Positions 10,856 through 19,800 of a DNA stretch of 23,979 nt are shown piece by piece. Source of the stretch: Rhizopus sp. PT2906 (taxonomy: Eukaryota > Mucoromycota > Mucoromycetes > Mucorales > Rhizopodaceae); NCBI GenBank assembly GCA_025529335.1, contig JAMYHX010000580.1:1-23979 (forward strand), read 5' to 3'. A program made the translations under genes and the position numbers. The notes below the pieces were generated by a model. That model had not been told where the DNA came from. It made no database searches and saw only the letters and a list, made by a program, of their open reading frames with translations. Position 1 is the stretch's first letter. Each line of letters starts with the position of its first letter.

Positions 10856-13246
10856 ATGACCAACATTATGGACAAGACCAATAAAAAAGGAAGAAGCACC
10901 TTTCAAGACCCAAACAAGATCGATAAGGCAGGAAGAACAAAAATATTTTACTATACCTCTTCTGGAAGCTTAGATAAAGTAAAAGAATTAGTAGAAAGAG
11001 GTGCTAATGTAAACCATAAAGACCATGCAGGATGGACTCCGCTTCATGAAGCAGCTATCAAAGGTCAATACGATGTTGCAAAGTATCTAATAGAACAAGG
11101 TGCCATCGTTAACGCTCGAGGGTTTGAGGATGACACACCACTGCATGATGCTTGCAGCTATGGTTTTGTGGATTGCGTTCATCTACTGGTCGATTCGGGT
11201 GCAAATGTATATGCTCTAAACTCTGAAAAGCAAACACCATTAGATGTATGTGAAGATGAAGACTGTATTCGTATTTTGAAAGCAAAGATGAAAGAAGTGG
11301 ATGAAATAGTCTCTATTGATGATCAAGGACAAACGATATTACATCGTGCTTGCACAGATGGCTCTTTTGAAAAAGTAAAAGAGTTACTCAGTATAGGTGC
11401 TAATGTCAACGCCCGAGATTCTTCTCAATCCACTCCATTACATTGCGCAGCTCGACATGGACATCTATCACTGGTTGATTTACTGATAAAAAATGGTGCT
11501 GATATAAACAGTGTGGATCATCATCATTCGACTGCGCTACATTTAGCATCTCAACATTCGCATCAAGCTATTGTACAGTATTTAATTAACGCAGGCGCTG
11601 ATGTTCATATTCAAGATGAAAATGACCACACAGCCTATCAAGTCTCTGATTCTGTAGTCATTCGACAAATCATCACTGCACATATTGATCAAGAAAATCG
11701 ACTGAGAGCAACCACAGAGGCTATTGATGAAATCACATTTGTATCCAACACAAAGCATAAAAGAATAAAGGAAGACACTGTCCTGTCTCGAGAAGAACGA
11801 AAAATTCAAGCAATTATGAAGTCGTTTGAAAAAGCAGAAAAGAGTCAACAGCTGAAGAAGACTAAAAAGGATAAAAGCTCAACTACTCCTCCTCCTCCTC
11901 CTCCTCCTTCAAAAAAGAGAAAAATAGCATCGAAGCAAGCATCAAGAGAATGCTCAGTAGATGATGACACGCCAAAGAAAAAGCCGATGGTTGATCTTGT
12001 CAAGTTGGATAAGAAGGATAATCTAGGTTATACTCAACTACACAAGTTTGCCATGCGTGGGTATGTCGAAGCAGTTGAACAATTATTAAAAGCAGGAGCG
12101 AACTCATGTGAACGAGATAATGCGGGTTATACACCATTGCATGAAGCTGCCCTCAGAGGCAAGACAGACATTGTTCGATTATTGTTGGAATACGATGCAG
12201 ATGTGAACTCTAGAGGAGCAGATTTGGATACACCATTGCACGATGCAGCTGAAAATGGACACACCGAAGTCGTTCAATTACTATTGGAATATGGAGCAGA
12301 TGTGACAATTGCCAATTCAAAGGGACAAACTCCCCTTGATATTGCCATTGAAAGAGATGACTCGATCGCAGACATCTTGAGACAACATAAACCAACTAAA
12401 CCAAAAAGACGTCGACTCGTTCTTGCTGCCAACATGGCTTGCAAGCAGCCCGAATCTCCCGTATCTCCTACGTCTTTTGAACTAAAGACAGAGATTAGCG
12501 TAAAGGATGCCAAGGCTCATGCAAGACAACGTTCTGGACAACATCTTCCAAAGAAGAGCCTAAAGAATTTACAGATAGTAAAAACCGAAATGCCCGTTGA
12601 TGGATATCAACCCCTTATACCTACACCGCCACCTGATCATTGGACAAAAGTCATTAAAAAGGAAGAAGAAATGATGGGCCTATACGATGACAACAAAACA
12701 TACTATCCGTCGATACATTGTGCGTCCAAATTTTTACCGCTTTATACCATTCAGCAACCTGAAGGGGAACATAGCAGTAGCTTTTATGTGACGGACGTAC
12801 AGGTCAGTCTCTTGCTGGGAATTTCGACAGAGCAATTATTACGACAATACCCTCATCTGTCTAGAAGAAAGGCATCAGATAAAGAGAAGGAAAGGCTATG
12901 GTCACCCTTGTCACCCATGATTTGCTTTAATGTGTCTATTAATGAAGATAAAGCATCAGATTGTAGTGGCAAGACTAAAGAAATTGAAAAGCAACGATTC
13001 TTGAAACAAGACCTTTACTTTGTACGGTTAGATCAAGTAGTTTCAATCATCAAGAATGATTACAGCCATCTCAGTGAGATTTTGATCACGATTACTTTGG
13101 ACATTGGCTATAACTCAACAACAGCCAATGAAGTGGACATCAATCGCAAGATGAATACGATAAAGCTGCCTCCAAAATTTGCCATGAAGATGCAAAAATG
13201 TAGGATGCTCAAGTTTGATAATAGTAAAAACAATCATACCCCGTAG
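10856..13246 (+). CDS. Ankyrin-repeat nuclear protein, Hos4-like (Set3 complex)
   Basis: This uninterrupted frame of 796 residues is the only long intronless gene in the window. Ankyrin repeats occur in three groups: residues about 25-145, 155-265 and 388-510. The first and third groups share the pattern AG(W/Y)TPLHEAA..G, VN(A/S)RG, DTPLHDA, TPLD, which is characteristic of fungal Hos4 and animal ANKRD11/12. Between them lies a charged linker with a proline run encoded by CCT repeats, then the likely nuclear localisation signal KKRK (353-356). A second basic cluster, KPKRRR, follows at about 515. The C-terminal ~200 residues form a conserved-looking, mostly non-repeat region (HWTKVIKKEEEMMGLYDD onward) that I associate with Hos4-like fungal proteins but cannot name as a defined domain. 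In yeast, Hos4 is a subunit of the Set3 histone deacetylase complex; that role here is inferred. Ankyrin content is certain, orthology moderate. Confidence 0.75.
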   Translation: MTNIMDKTNKKGRSTFQDPNKIDKAGRTKIFYYTSSGSLDKVKELVERGANVNHKDHAGWTPLHEAAIKGQYDVAKYLIEQGAIVNARGFEDDTPLHDACSYGFVDCVHLLVDSGANVYALNSEKQTPLDVCEDEDCIRILKAKMKEVDEIVSIDDQGQTILHRACTDGSFEKVKELLSIGANVNARDSSQSTPLHCAARHGHLSLVDLLIKNGADINSVDHHHSTALHLASQHSHQAIVQYLINAGADVHIQDENDHTAYQVSDSVVIRQIITAHIDQENRLRATTEAIDEITFVSNTKHKRIKEDTVLSREERKIQAIMKSFEKAEKSQQLKKTKKDKSSTTPPPPPPPSKKRKIASKQASRECSVDDDTPKKKPMVDLVKLDKKDNLGYTQLHKFAMRGYVEAVEQLLKAGANSCERDNAGYTPLHEAALRGKTDIVRLLLEYDADVNSRGADLDTPLHDAAENGHTEVVQLLLEYGADVTIANSKGQTPLDIAIERDDSIADILRQHKPTKPKRRRLVLAANMACKQPESPVSPTSFELKTEISVKDAKAHARQRSGQHLPKKSLKNLQIVKTEMPVDGYQPLIPTPPPDHWTKVIKKEEEMMGLYDDNKTYYPSIHCASKFLPLYTIQQPEGEHSSSFYVTDVQVSLLLGISTEQLLRQYPHLSRRKASDKEKERLWSPLSPMICFNVSINEDKASDCSGKTKEIEKQRFLKQDLYFVRLDQVVSIIKNDYSHLSEILITITLDIGYNSTTANEVDINRKMNTIKLPPKFAMKMQKCRMLKFDNSKNNHTP

Positions 13247-13302
13247 ATAACAATTTCTTGTATCATAAAAAGATTTCATTTCATCATTTTAAACATACAC
13301 AA

Positions 13303-13326
13303 ACACACACACATATATATATATAC
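13303..13326. repeat. (CA)n(TA)n simple repeat in the convergent gap
   Basis: A short CA run passes into a TA run within the 142-bp gap between the stop codons of the Hos4-like and MCR1-like genes. It is followed by an 11-T run. It is probably 3' UTR or terminator sequence for one or both genes. Confidence 0.8.
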
Positions 13327-13388
13327 TTTTTTTTTTTGGTTCTATTTCTTTTACACAAATATATAAAACTGAGGCTTTTTTTTTATGA

Positions 13389-14622
13389 TTAGAACTTGAA
13401 GACATTCTCTTGAGCGTAACCCAATCTAAAGATTTGGTTGTATTAGTTATTTGCTTCTGTTTTCAAAACGATGTCACTTACTCTTTCAAAATACCACCAA
13501 GTTCACCTTGCTTCATACCCTTCTTGGGTCCAGCAAGAGAGGCAACCATAGGAGGTGGGCCACAGACCATGATGATACTGTCTTTGTCTTCAGGGTTAGG
13601 CATGTACTTCTTGATAGCATCAGCAGTGACATAGCCCTTGAGACCGGCCCAGCCTTCGGGAGGATTGTCAAGAGCGTAGATAACCTTGACCTTATCAGGA
13701 TGTTCCTTGGCAATCTGGTCGAGTTCGTCCTTCAACAAGATATCGTTCTCGTTGACGTTGGCAAAGATCAAGGTAATCTTTGTCTTCTTATCCGTGGGCT
13801 TTTCATCGAGCACTCTACGGATGATTTGGACCATGGGAGTGATACCAGAACCACCAGCGATCAAACCTACGTTGGTTTTTTGATCCTTTTCCCAGTTATA
13901 CTTGGGAAGGGGACCCTTGAATTCGAGTGTGTCTCCGGGCTTCATGCTGTCGAGGATAGGTGTCAACTTGCCAGTGTCGTACTTTTTGATGACAAATTCG
14001 AGGAAACCTACAGTCTAGATGTGTGCTTTCAGTACATGTTTTTCACTTTTTTACAATTAATTACATCAGCGGAAGAGATGGGCGTGTAAGGACGAACAAC
14101 AGGTTCTTCACCTTCGGCTTGATAACGAGCAAGAACACAGGAAGCAACAGGAATACCAGCAGTTTGGTCTTTGGGAAGCTCGAAGCGGTAGTATTTGGTA
14201 TTGTGAGAGACATGCTTGACTTCAACCAACTATAAAAAGAGAGGAGTTATTTGTGCTGTCTCATTACGGCTAACATTCCCTTACCTTCAAAGGTGTAAAG
14301 TCAGGAGCAGTGAAGTGAATCTTTTCCTTGACTTCAGCAACGGCTTCCTTAACAGCAGGCTTGACTGTAGTCTTGCTTTGGTTAAAAGTAAGACCAGCGA
14401 CAGCACCAGCACCTAATAAGGTTGCTAATAAGATCTTACTACCTCCCTTTTTCTCAGGACGCGTACTAAAGTGGCGAGCATTTCCAAATGATGCGCTCTG
14501 ATTGTAAAATGTTAGTACGTTATTTTCTCATGTGTCGAATTTACTTTGGAAGTAAAGCAGAAAGCAGGTCTAGTAGTAGTTGCGCGGAAAGCACCAGAAA
14601 CAGCAGTAGCAAGAGGACGCAT
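13389..14622 (-). CDS. MCR1: NADH-cytochrome b5 reductase, mitochondrial type
   Basis: This FAD flavoprotein passes electrons from NADH to cytochrome b5 and other acceptors at the mitochondrial outer membrane/intermembrane space. Exons are 14622-14545, 14497-14285, 14229-14065, 14014-13482 and 13425-13389, giving 341 residues. All four introns (47, 55, 50 and 56 nt) are GT..AG and keep phase. The last exon is only 37 nt and supplies the typical ending LGYAQENVFKF. The N-terminus is Arg/Ser/Thr-rich, with RHFST at 34-38 as a possible processing site, and is followed by a membrane segment at about 48-64 (ILLATLLGAGAVAGLTF). The FAD motif RPYTPIS is at 143-149, the NADH motif GGSGITP at 206-212, and CGPPPM at 303-308. 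The targeting region plus membrane anchor favours MCR1 over the microsomal CBR1 form. Confidence 0.93.
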
Positions 14623-15923
14623 GATATAAAGAAGAATGAAAAAGAATTAAAGTACTTTTTATAGTCCCAAACCCCATCCCAAAAATAGAGCCTGTTGCAC
14701 CAAGCGCGGCCTTTATGTCATCAATCCGTCCCGGAAAAAAAAAGCTCCCTACCTCCGACAATCTATGTTTCAATCCATACAGATTCTTATGTTAGATTGC
14801 GGTGTCAAAATACATGGTTACGGGAGAAAGCGGCTACTTAAAATAAAGACATGTAGCTAATTATGAAGCAGTAAAGAACCTTAACATGATACGTTCTTCC
14901 CCTTGAAGTTATCAGGTATGATTACTAAAAAATGACTAATTACCGTGACTGACTAGTTCATTCGAACAATAGATTTCTAGGCATATCTAGAGACAAAAGA
15001 TCACAAAAACAAAGCATTTGTGTTGCTATGATCCTAAGTAAGGAGTGTAGGTTACCATGGTTACAACCTTATCCGATTGAACTGTCAACGTGGCATTTAA
15101 CTTTATGAAAAGGGATAGCATGTAGAATCCCTTGTAGACATAAGTATTGGCAAAAAGAGTAAAGTGGAGATGCTTATTTTGCCCTGTCTTCTTTACAAGC
15201 CATAATGGCATTACTTGTTTGGCAAATGCAGGCGTGTGTTTTTAGACAGTATGGACGTCATTCATTACAATACAGTCATCCGACTCCTAAATAAGAAACT
15301 TTAATATATTAAATAAATGATCGACACATTGTTATTTTTCAATCACATTTTTAAAACGATGTTAAAGATTCGATTGTATCACAAATGCTGTATATATCAA
15401 ACAAGTAATGAGTCACTTGTACGAAAACATGCCTACTTTGCATGTAGAATCAAGCATTTGACAAAGAATACATAATAACTTTATTTCACTATATGCTAAG
15501 GATTTGATAGCATTTTCTTTACATCGCCGGATTAAGGGGAGATGCATGGCTTACTATTCGAAATGTGGTGTAGCTAAAAAAAAAAAAAGTTGCCAAAGGC
15601 CCTGCATAGTTAATAAAAAGGCGCATAGATCGGAAGTGATTGCATTGGTTTTGTGTATTTACCTTTACCTTTTTTGGGCATTTATTCCTAGACTCACCCT
15701 GCTCAGTTTCACATAATGCTCTCCTTAAATTTATATTAAAATGCTATTAAAAATGCATAGTTTATTATTATTAAGCATTGTGCGTTATAACGATATATTT
15801 CCTATATTCCCCACATTGGCTCTAATCAAGCGCTTATACAATTCATGACCTCTCCTTTAATATTCAATAAAGCGGAATGGTTCGATCAGGGTCATTAAAC
15901 GTGGATCAATCAATGTGTTTCTG

Positions 15924-15957
15924 ACGTGTGCGCGTGCGTGTATATGTGTATGTGTGT
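15924..15957. repeat. 34-bp alternating purine-pyrimidine tract (GT/GC/AT)
   Basis: Every one of the 34 bases alternates purine and pyrimidine, mainly GT steps with several CG and TA steps. Such tracts can form left-handed Z-DNA under negative supercoiling. It lies about 600 bp upstream of the velvet start codon. Confidence 0.85.
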
Positions 15958-16129
15958 TTATGCGTGTAAGTTTAATAGAATTAGAGGAAATATTTTTTAA
16001 TTGAATGCACTATCGATAAACACATTGCATTTATGACGATAACATATATTGATCGGTAAGTGTCAGTCTGTCATTTTTGAACAATGTATACAAAAAGCTA
16101 CCTTGACCCTGTTTTATTTTAAATTCGAT

Positions 16130-16147
16130 CAGAATTACGAAATTCTG
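16130..16147. repeat. Perfect inverted repeat CAGAATT-4 nt-AATTCTG
   Basis: The arms at 16130-16136 and 16141-16147 are exact reverse complements with a 4-nt loop. This could be a small hairpin or a regulator site in the velvet upstream region. No function is assigned. Confidence 0.5.
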
Positions 16148-16349
16148 AAGGGGATAAAACATGAAAGTAAAAGGAGGACTGTAATATATTAGAGCGATGT
16201 CACGCAGAAGGGGCTCTGATATACCTGTAGGAGAGGGCATGTGATGTAGCAATATATACTGTAAGCCCTACTTTTTAAGAAAATCAATGTATCGACATCG
16301 CTGATGCCCTGCTTTTTATAGGACCCTATTTGATGCTTCCCTTCTGACC

Positions 16350-16358
16350 TTTATAAAA
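16350..16358 (+). promoter_or_regulatory. Probable TATA box of the velvet gene
   Basis: The string TTTATAAAA is followed about 30-80 nt downstream by a long CT-rich tract (about 16385-16435), the usual setting for fungal transcription starts. The velvet start codon lies about 160 nt downstream. A short leader with the two-codon frame ATG CAA TAA (16457-16465) would result. Confidence 0.55.
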
Positions 16359-16518
16359 GCACATCATCTGCAGTTTATGCTAAACTTCCTTTTTCTCTTC
16401 CTTATTTCTCTTTTCGTTCTTTCCTTTTATTTGTTATTCTCGATTGTAGTTATCTTATGCAATAAAGGTAATAAGCATTTATTCCCTTTATATAACTTTA
16501 TAATCATTCTGTCAAAGG

Positions 16519-18070
16519 ATGAATATTGCGCGAATCAACCATCTTCAACAAAACCGCCAACCTAATGTGCCTTTCTTTCATACTTCATCAAAACCTCAAA
16601 CAGAGTTAGCATATTCATATATATACCATTTGCTTATCTACCTCTAACTTGACTTTCAGGTATACATTAACGGTAAGACAGCAGCCTGAAAAGGCGAGAC
16701 TTTGCAGTTTCAAAGATAAAGGTCAGTTCGTTGCTATATACATATAACATATCTCATACCAATTACTATATAGTCGATCGTCGTCCATTGGATCCACCAC
16801 CTATAGTTCAGTTGCATCAGACTGGCTCGATCAACTTTAAGTAACAATCGAGTGATTTGACGTATATGAATGAAACTATGTATTGATTGATCGTATCTTA
16901 TTTTTTTCTATGGCATTTAGTAACTACTGGATTAGCTCAAACTTCTTTGTCATTGCTACCTTGATTGATTCAGAGAATTATAGTGACATTCACATTGTAA
17001 ACGGGCATCAAACTACTGCCGGATCCATAGCTCAGTCATTACACAAGCTACGAGATACAGACAATAGAGGTAAGCTATTCAGATATAAAAACAATTGTTC
17101 AATCGTCATGTATGTATTCATCTGTTTTATATTTTTTAGAGGGTGCATTTTTTGTATTTTCAGATATCAGCATTAGAATAGAAGGTGTATTCAGACTTAA
17201 GTTCACACTATTCCAAATCAAGGGGTACTTTATGCTTTCAAAAAAAAATAAATTACATAATAGTTATTAATCAAAAGTTTAGGTCAGAAGCCGAAAGGAT
17301 TTGCTACGTGATATCAGATAGGTTCCAAGTCTATTCTCCAAAATGTAAGTGGATTCAACTTTTCGGAGTATGTCTAATTTACCCCTTAATAGGCTTTCCT
17401 GGAATGTCAGGTATGAACTGATAAAGAAGGCCTTAAATAAGATGATCTTAGCGTTTTTAATGTAGGATCTACGGAGCTCACACGACTATTTTCGGAACAA
17501 GGGGTTCGTCTACGGATTAGAAAAGAAGCAAGGGCAGCGTGCACTTCGCCCATGTAAGGGCTAGCATGGCAAAGCTAAAAGTTTATTCAGGGAAAACAAA
17601 CTAAGTTAATTTATTTTAGGAAACGTCGACGCGAGATACAACAGAGCCAAAACATCGGGCAAAACCTTGAATCAAATGATACATACAAGAGTACTAGGCT
17701 CAGGCGCACCTATCAGTCATCCAATATTCTCTCACCTCAAGCAAGTTATTCTGACACATCATCCAGTGAACAAAAATGTACAAACGTTATGTCTATGCAA
17801 AACCTTCTCATTACCAATTCAGAAAGATCCGTAAATAGAGCATCTATCTCCAGTAATTCATCATCTACTGCATCCTACAAGAATAATCTATTCCATGAAC
17901 GCATTTTGCCTCCACCACTCCCTACTGCCCCATATGCCTACGAATTCTTTTCTACAAATGGTGCTCAGGACATTAAAACCTATCCACAACCCATTAAACA
18001 GCATCAGCAGATACCATCAACAGCAATATATTCATTGCATTCACAGTTTTATCCAGAAGAAGACAACTGA
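16519..18070 (+). CDS. Velvet-domain transcriptional regulator
   Basis: Velvet proteins are fungal DNA-binding regulators with an NF-kB-like fold that control development, spores and secondary metabolism. Exons are 16519-16604, 16660-16721, 16774-16840, 16921-17069, 17140-17224, 17283-17344, 17393-17410, 17466-17553 and 17620-18070, giving 355 residues. All eight introns (48-80 nt) are GT..AG and phase-consistent. The velvet domain spans about residues 29-200, with VRQQPEKARLCSF, DRRPLDPPPIVQL, GAFFVFSDISIRIEGVFRLKF, FPGMSGSTELTRLFSEQG and VRLRIRKE. A basic KRRR at 207-210 may be a nuclear localisation signal. The 145-residue tail is Ser/Thr/Gln/Pro-rich and looks disordered. The domain starts close to the N-terminus and lacks a long internal insertion, so it is more VosA-like than VelB-like, but I do not assign a subfamily. 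The start is the first in-frame ATG after a stop at 16501; intron 1 has a non-consensus donor, GTTAGC. Confidence 0.87.
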
Positions 18071-18299
18071 AATACATCACCATCATTCCCATTATAAACA
18101 TTATATATCGATGAATACAAGATGCTCTTGAGGGAGGATTATAGCAATTTTACAAATATTATGGATCAAATATATGGAAATAACAGGCCATTTGGCTTAT
18201 GACTTTAATATTGTTTTGAATTTTTTTTTTATGCCTCAAATAAAGACAGATACATACAGATTATTTCTTGTCTCTCTATAAATTTATATCTTTTTAATG

Positions 18300-19529
18300 T
18301 TACAAATAGAGTTCATTATATTTAGTATGAATGTAAAACAAGGTCCCTCCTAATGCGGTAAGCATACCCGCTGCATTCTATACATTGTTATTAGTTTGCT
18401 TGTCTTTGTTTATATGTACAGTAATTACCAGTAATGACATTGAGTTACCAAATACAATTGCGGCTATAGATGCTTGAACAATAGACTATTATTATAAAGA
18501 TAAGCACTCTATCTGTAATACATCCTTGTTCTTATACCTTATTAGCACTAGCAACAGCAAGTGTTAGTGGTGTTGCATGTATAAGCAAGTAGATCATGGC
18601 TATGTTGACTGCAAATCCAGTAAATGATGTTATGATCTATATATATATATATATATAAACCATGAATGAACTTTTGATCAATAACAAACAATACACAGAT
18701 ACACTTACCATCTGTAACCAGAACCCAAACTCATCTAAAAACCAAACATTAGTCAAGACCTCCTTCAGTTCACCTGACAACAAGACAAGAGGAATCAATG
18801 TGGCTATGGACATGGCTGTATTGTATTGAATCAGTAACCACACATCATTCCTTAATGCAGCCACTGTCTTTTTGACATAGATTCCATATATTGCAACAAC
18901 AGCTGGCCAAGCTAATGCATAGAATACACCAGCTAATGAAAAATTGAGTTGTCCCATCGATCCAATACAGAAACCAAGCATGATGATGATACAGGCTGAA
19001 ATGAGGTTTTGTGAAGGCTCTACTTGAAGCATATAAAAGGAAAAGATCAATGAAAAAGCGATCGATAGTGAGTGAGAGAAATGATAGGCGGTTGCTTCGA
19101 CGTGCCGTAAGAAGAGAGGGTTAAATATGATGACACACATATAGACTATAGATAGAGGAGCTACTCGAATAGCTACTGAAGAATCCCAACTGAATCGAGG
19201 AATGTGCGTCGAGCGTCTAGAGATATACAACATATATAAGTCCAAGTTTCTTTTTCCAATTCCTTCTGCAAGTAATTTTACACTAGACGACAACTACTCC
19301 ACAAGATCATGAATATAAATGTCACGCATAGTTGAAATAATACAGTAAAAAAGGGGTATGGGAACTTGTATTCAGACGTGGTGAACAATAGCTTGTTAAG
19401 AAATACAGCGGAGGTTGATATCAATATGTACAAAGCAGAGACACTGCTGATTGTCCCCGCTTTGGTGATTGAATACTTTTTTATTCCCTTTCTTCCAGAA
19501 GTCGTCGGCAAGGGTAAATTTTCCAACAT
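18300..19529 (-). CDS. Nucleotide-sugar transporter, GDP-fucose transporter type
   Basis: This is a multi-pass Golgi/ER antiporter of the drug/metabolite and triose-phosphate transporter superfamily. The N-terminal part (SALYILISTSAVFLNKLLF...FPYPFF) and the loop-TM part (VAPLSIVYMCVIIFNPLFLRHV, YGIYVKKTVAAL) resemble SLC35C1-type carriers. Downstream exons are clear and phase 0: ...-18709, 18636-18538, 18485-18429 and 18377-18300. They add IITSFTGFAVNIAMIYLL, HATPLTLAVASANK and the C-terminal tail. The junction between exon 1 (from 19529) and exon 2 is not resolved. The only phase-compatible GT..AG that spares TM2 is a 32-nt intron (19297-19266), which would give 340 residues, close to family length. 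An assembly frameshift is the alternative. The intron after 18709 ends in a (TA)10 run right at its acceptor. Substrate cannot be fixed from sequence. Confidence 0.75.
18638..18657. repeat. (TA)10 run at an intron acceptor of the transporter gene
   Basis: Ten TA units immediately precede the AG acceptor of the 72-nt intron 18637-18708 (minus strand), replacing the usual polypyrimidine stretch. Slippage could move the acceptor context without changing the coding sequence. Confidence 0.85.
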
Positions 19530-19800
19530 GTTACAGAGAAAGAAAAAAAGGAAAGGTTTGTGTGTGACTCTGCACTGTAGGGCTTTTTTTTTTTAGTGAT
19601 CCGACTCTTACAACCATAGCTTGTGTAGAAGCTCAATTTCTTCAAATGAAAGTGATCTATTGTTGTTATTATTATCATCCAAAGTTTGTAGATGCATATA
19701 GTTTTATTTAATTTTATAGCTCAAGATACTCAGTCTTGAAAGAGTGTAGCAACATCGATTTTCATTAGACACAACTTTCCAAGCGTTTTTTTTTTTATTT

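Larger units (their letters stand above)
14623..16518. other. 1.9-kb intergenic region between MCR1 and the velvet gene
   Basis: Both flanking genes point away from this region, so it must contain both promoters. The MCR1-proximal part (about 14690-14760) is locally more GC-rich. Frames of 60-73 codons at 15026-15211 (-), 15504-15716 (+) and 16031-16252 (-) show no recognisable protein features. Other contents are an alternating purine-pyrimidine tract (15924-15957), a perfect 7-bp inverted repeat (16130-16147), a 13-bp near-identical direct repeat (16265-16277 and 16306-16318) and a TATA box (16350-16358). I see no transposon or RNA gene. Confidence 0.5.

Noticed and set aside
13451..14089. 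212-codon open frame on the plus strand over the b5 reductase gene
   Set aside because: It is antisense to clearly conserved MCR1 exons carrying GGSGITP and CGPPPM, and it also runs through an MCR1 intron.
15504..15716. 70-codon frame in the MCR1/velvet gap as a possible small gene
   Set aside because: It contains a lysine run from an A homopolymer, has no recognisable family features, and no support from neighbouring splice signals.
14623..16518. Possible decayed transposon in the long intergenic region
   Set aside because: I found no terminal inverted repeats, target-site duplication, transposase or reverse transcriptase motifs.
19366..19596. 76-codon plus-strand frame over the transporter N-terminus
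   Set aside because: It is antisense to the conserved first membrane segment of the transporter and has no features of its own.
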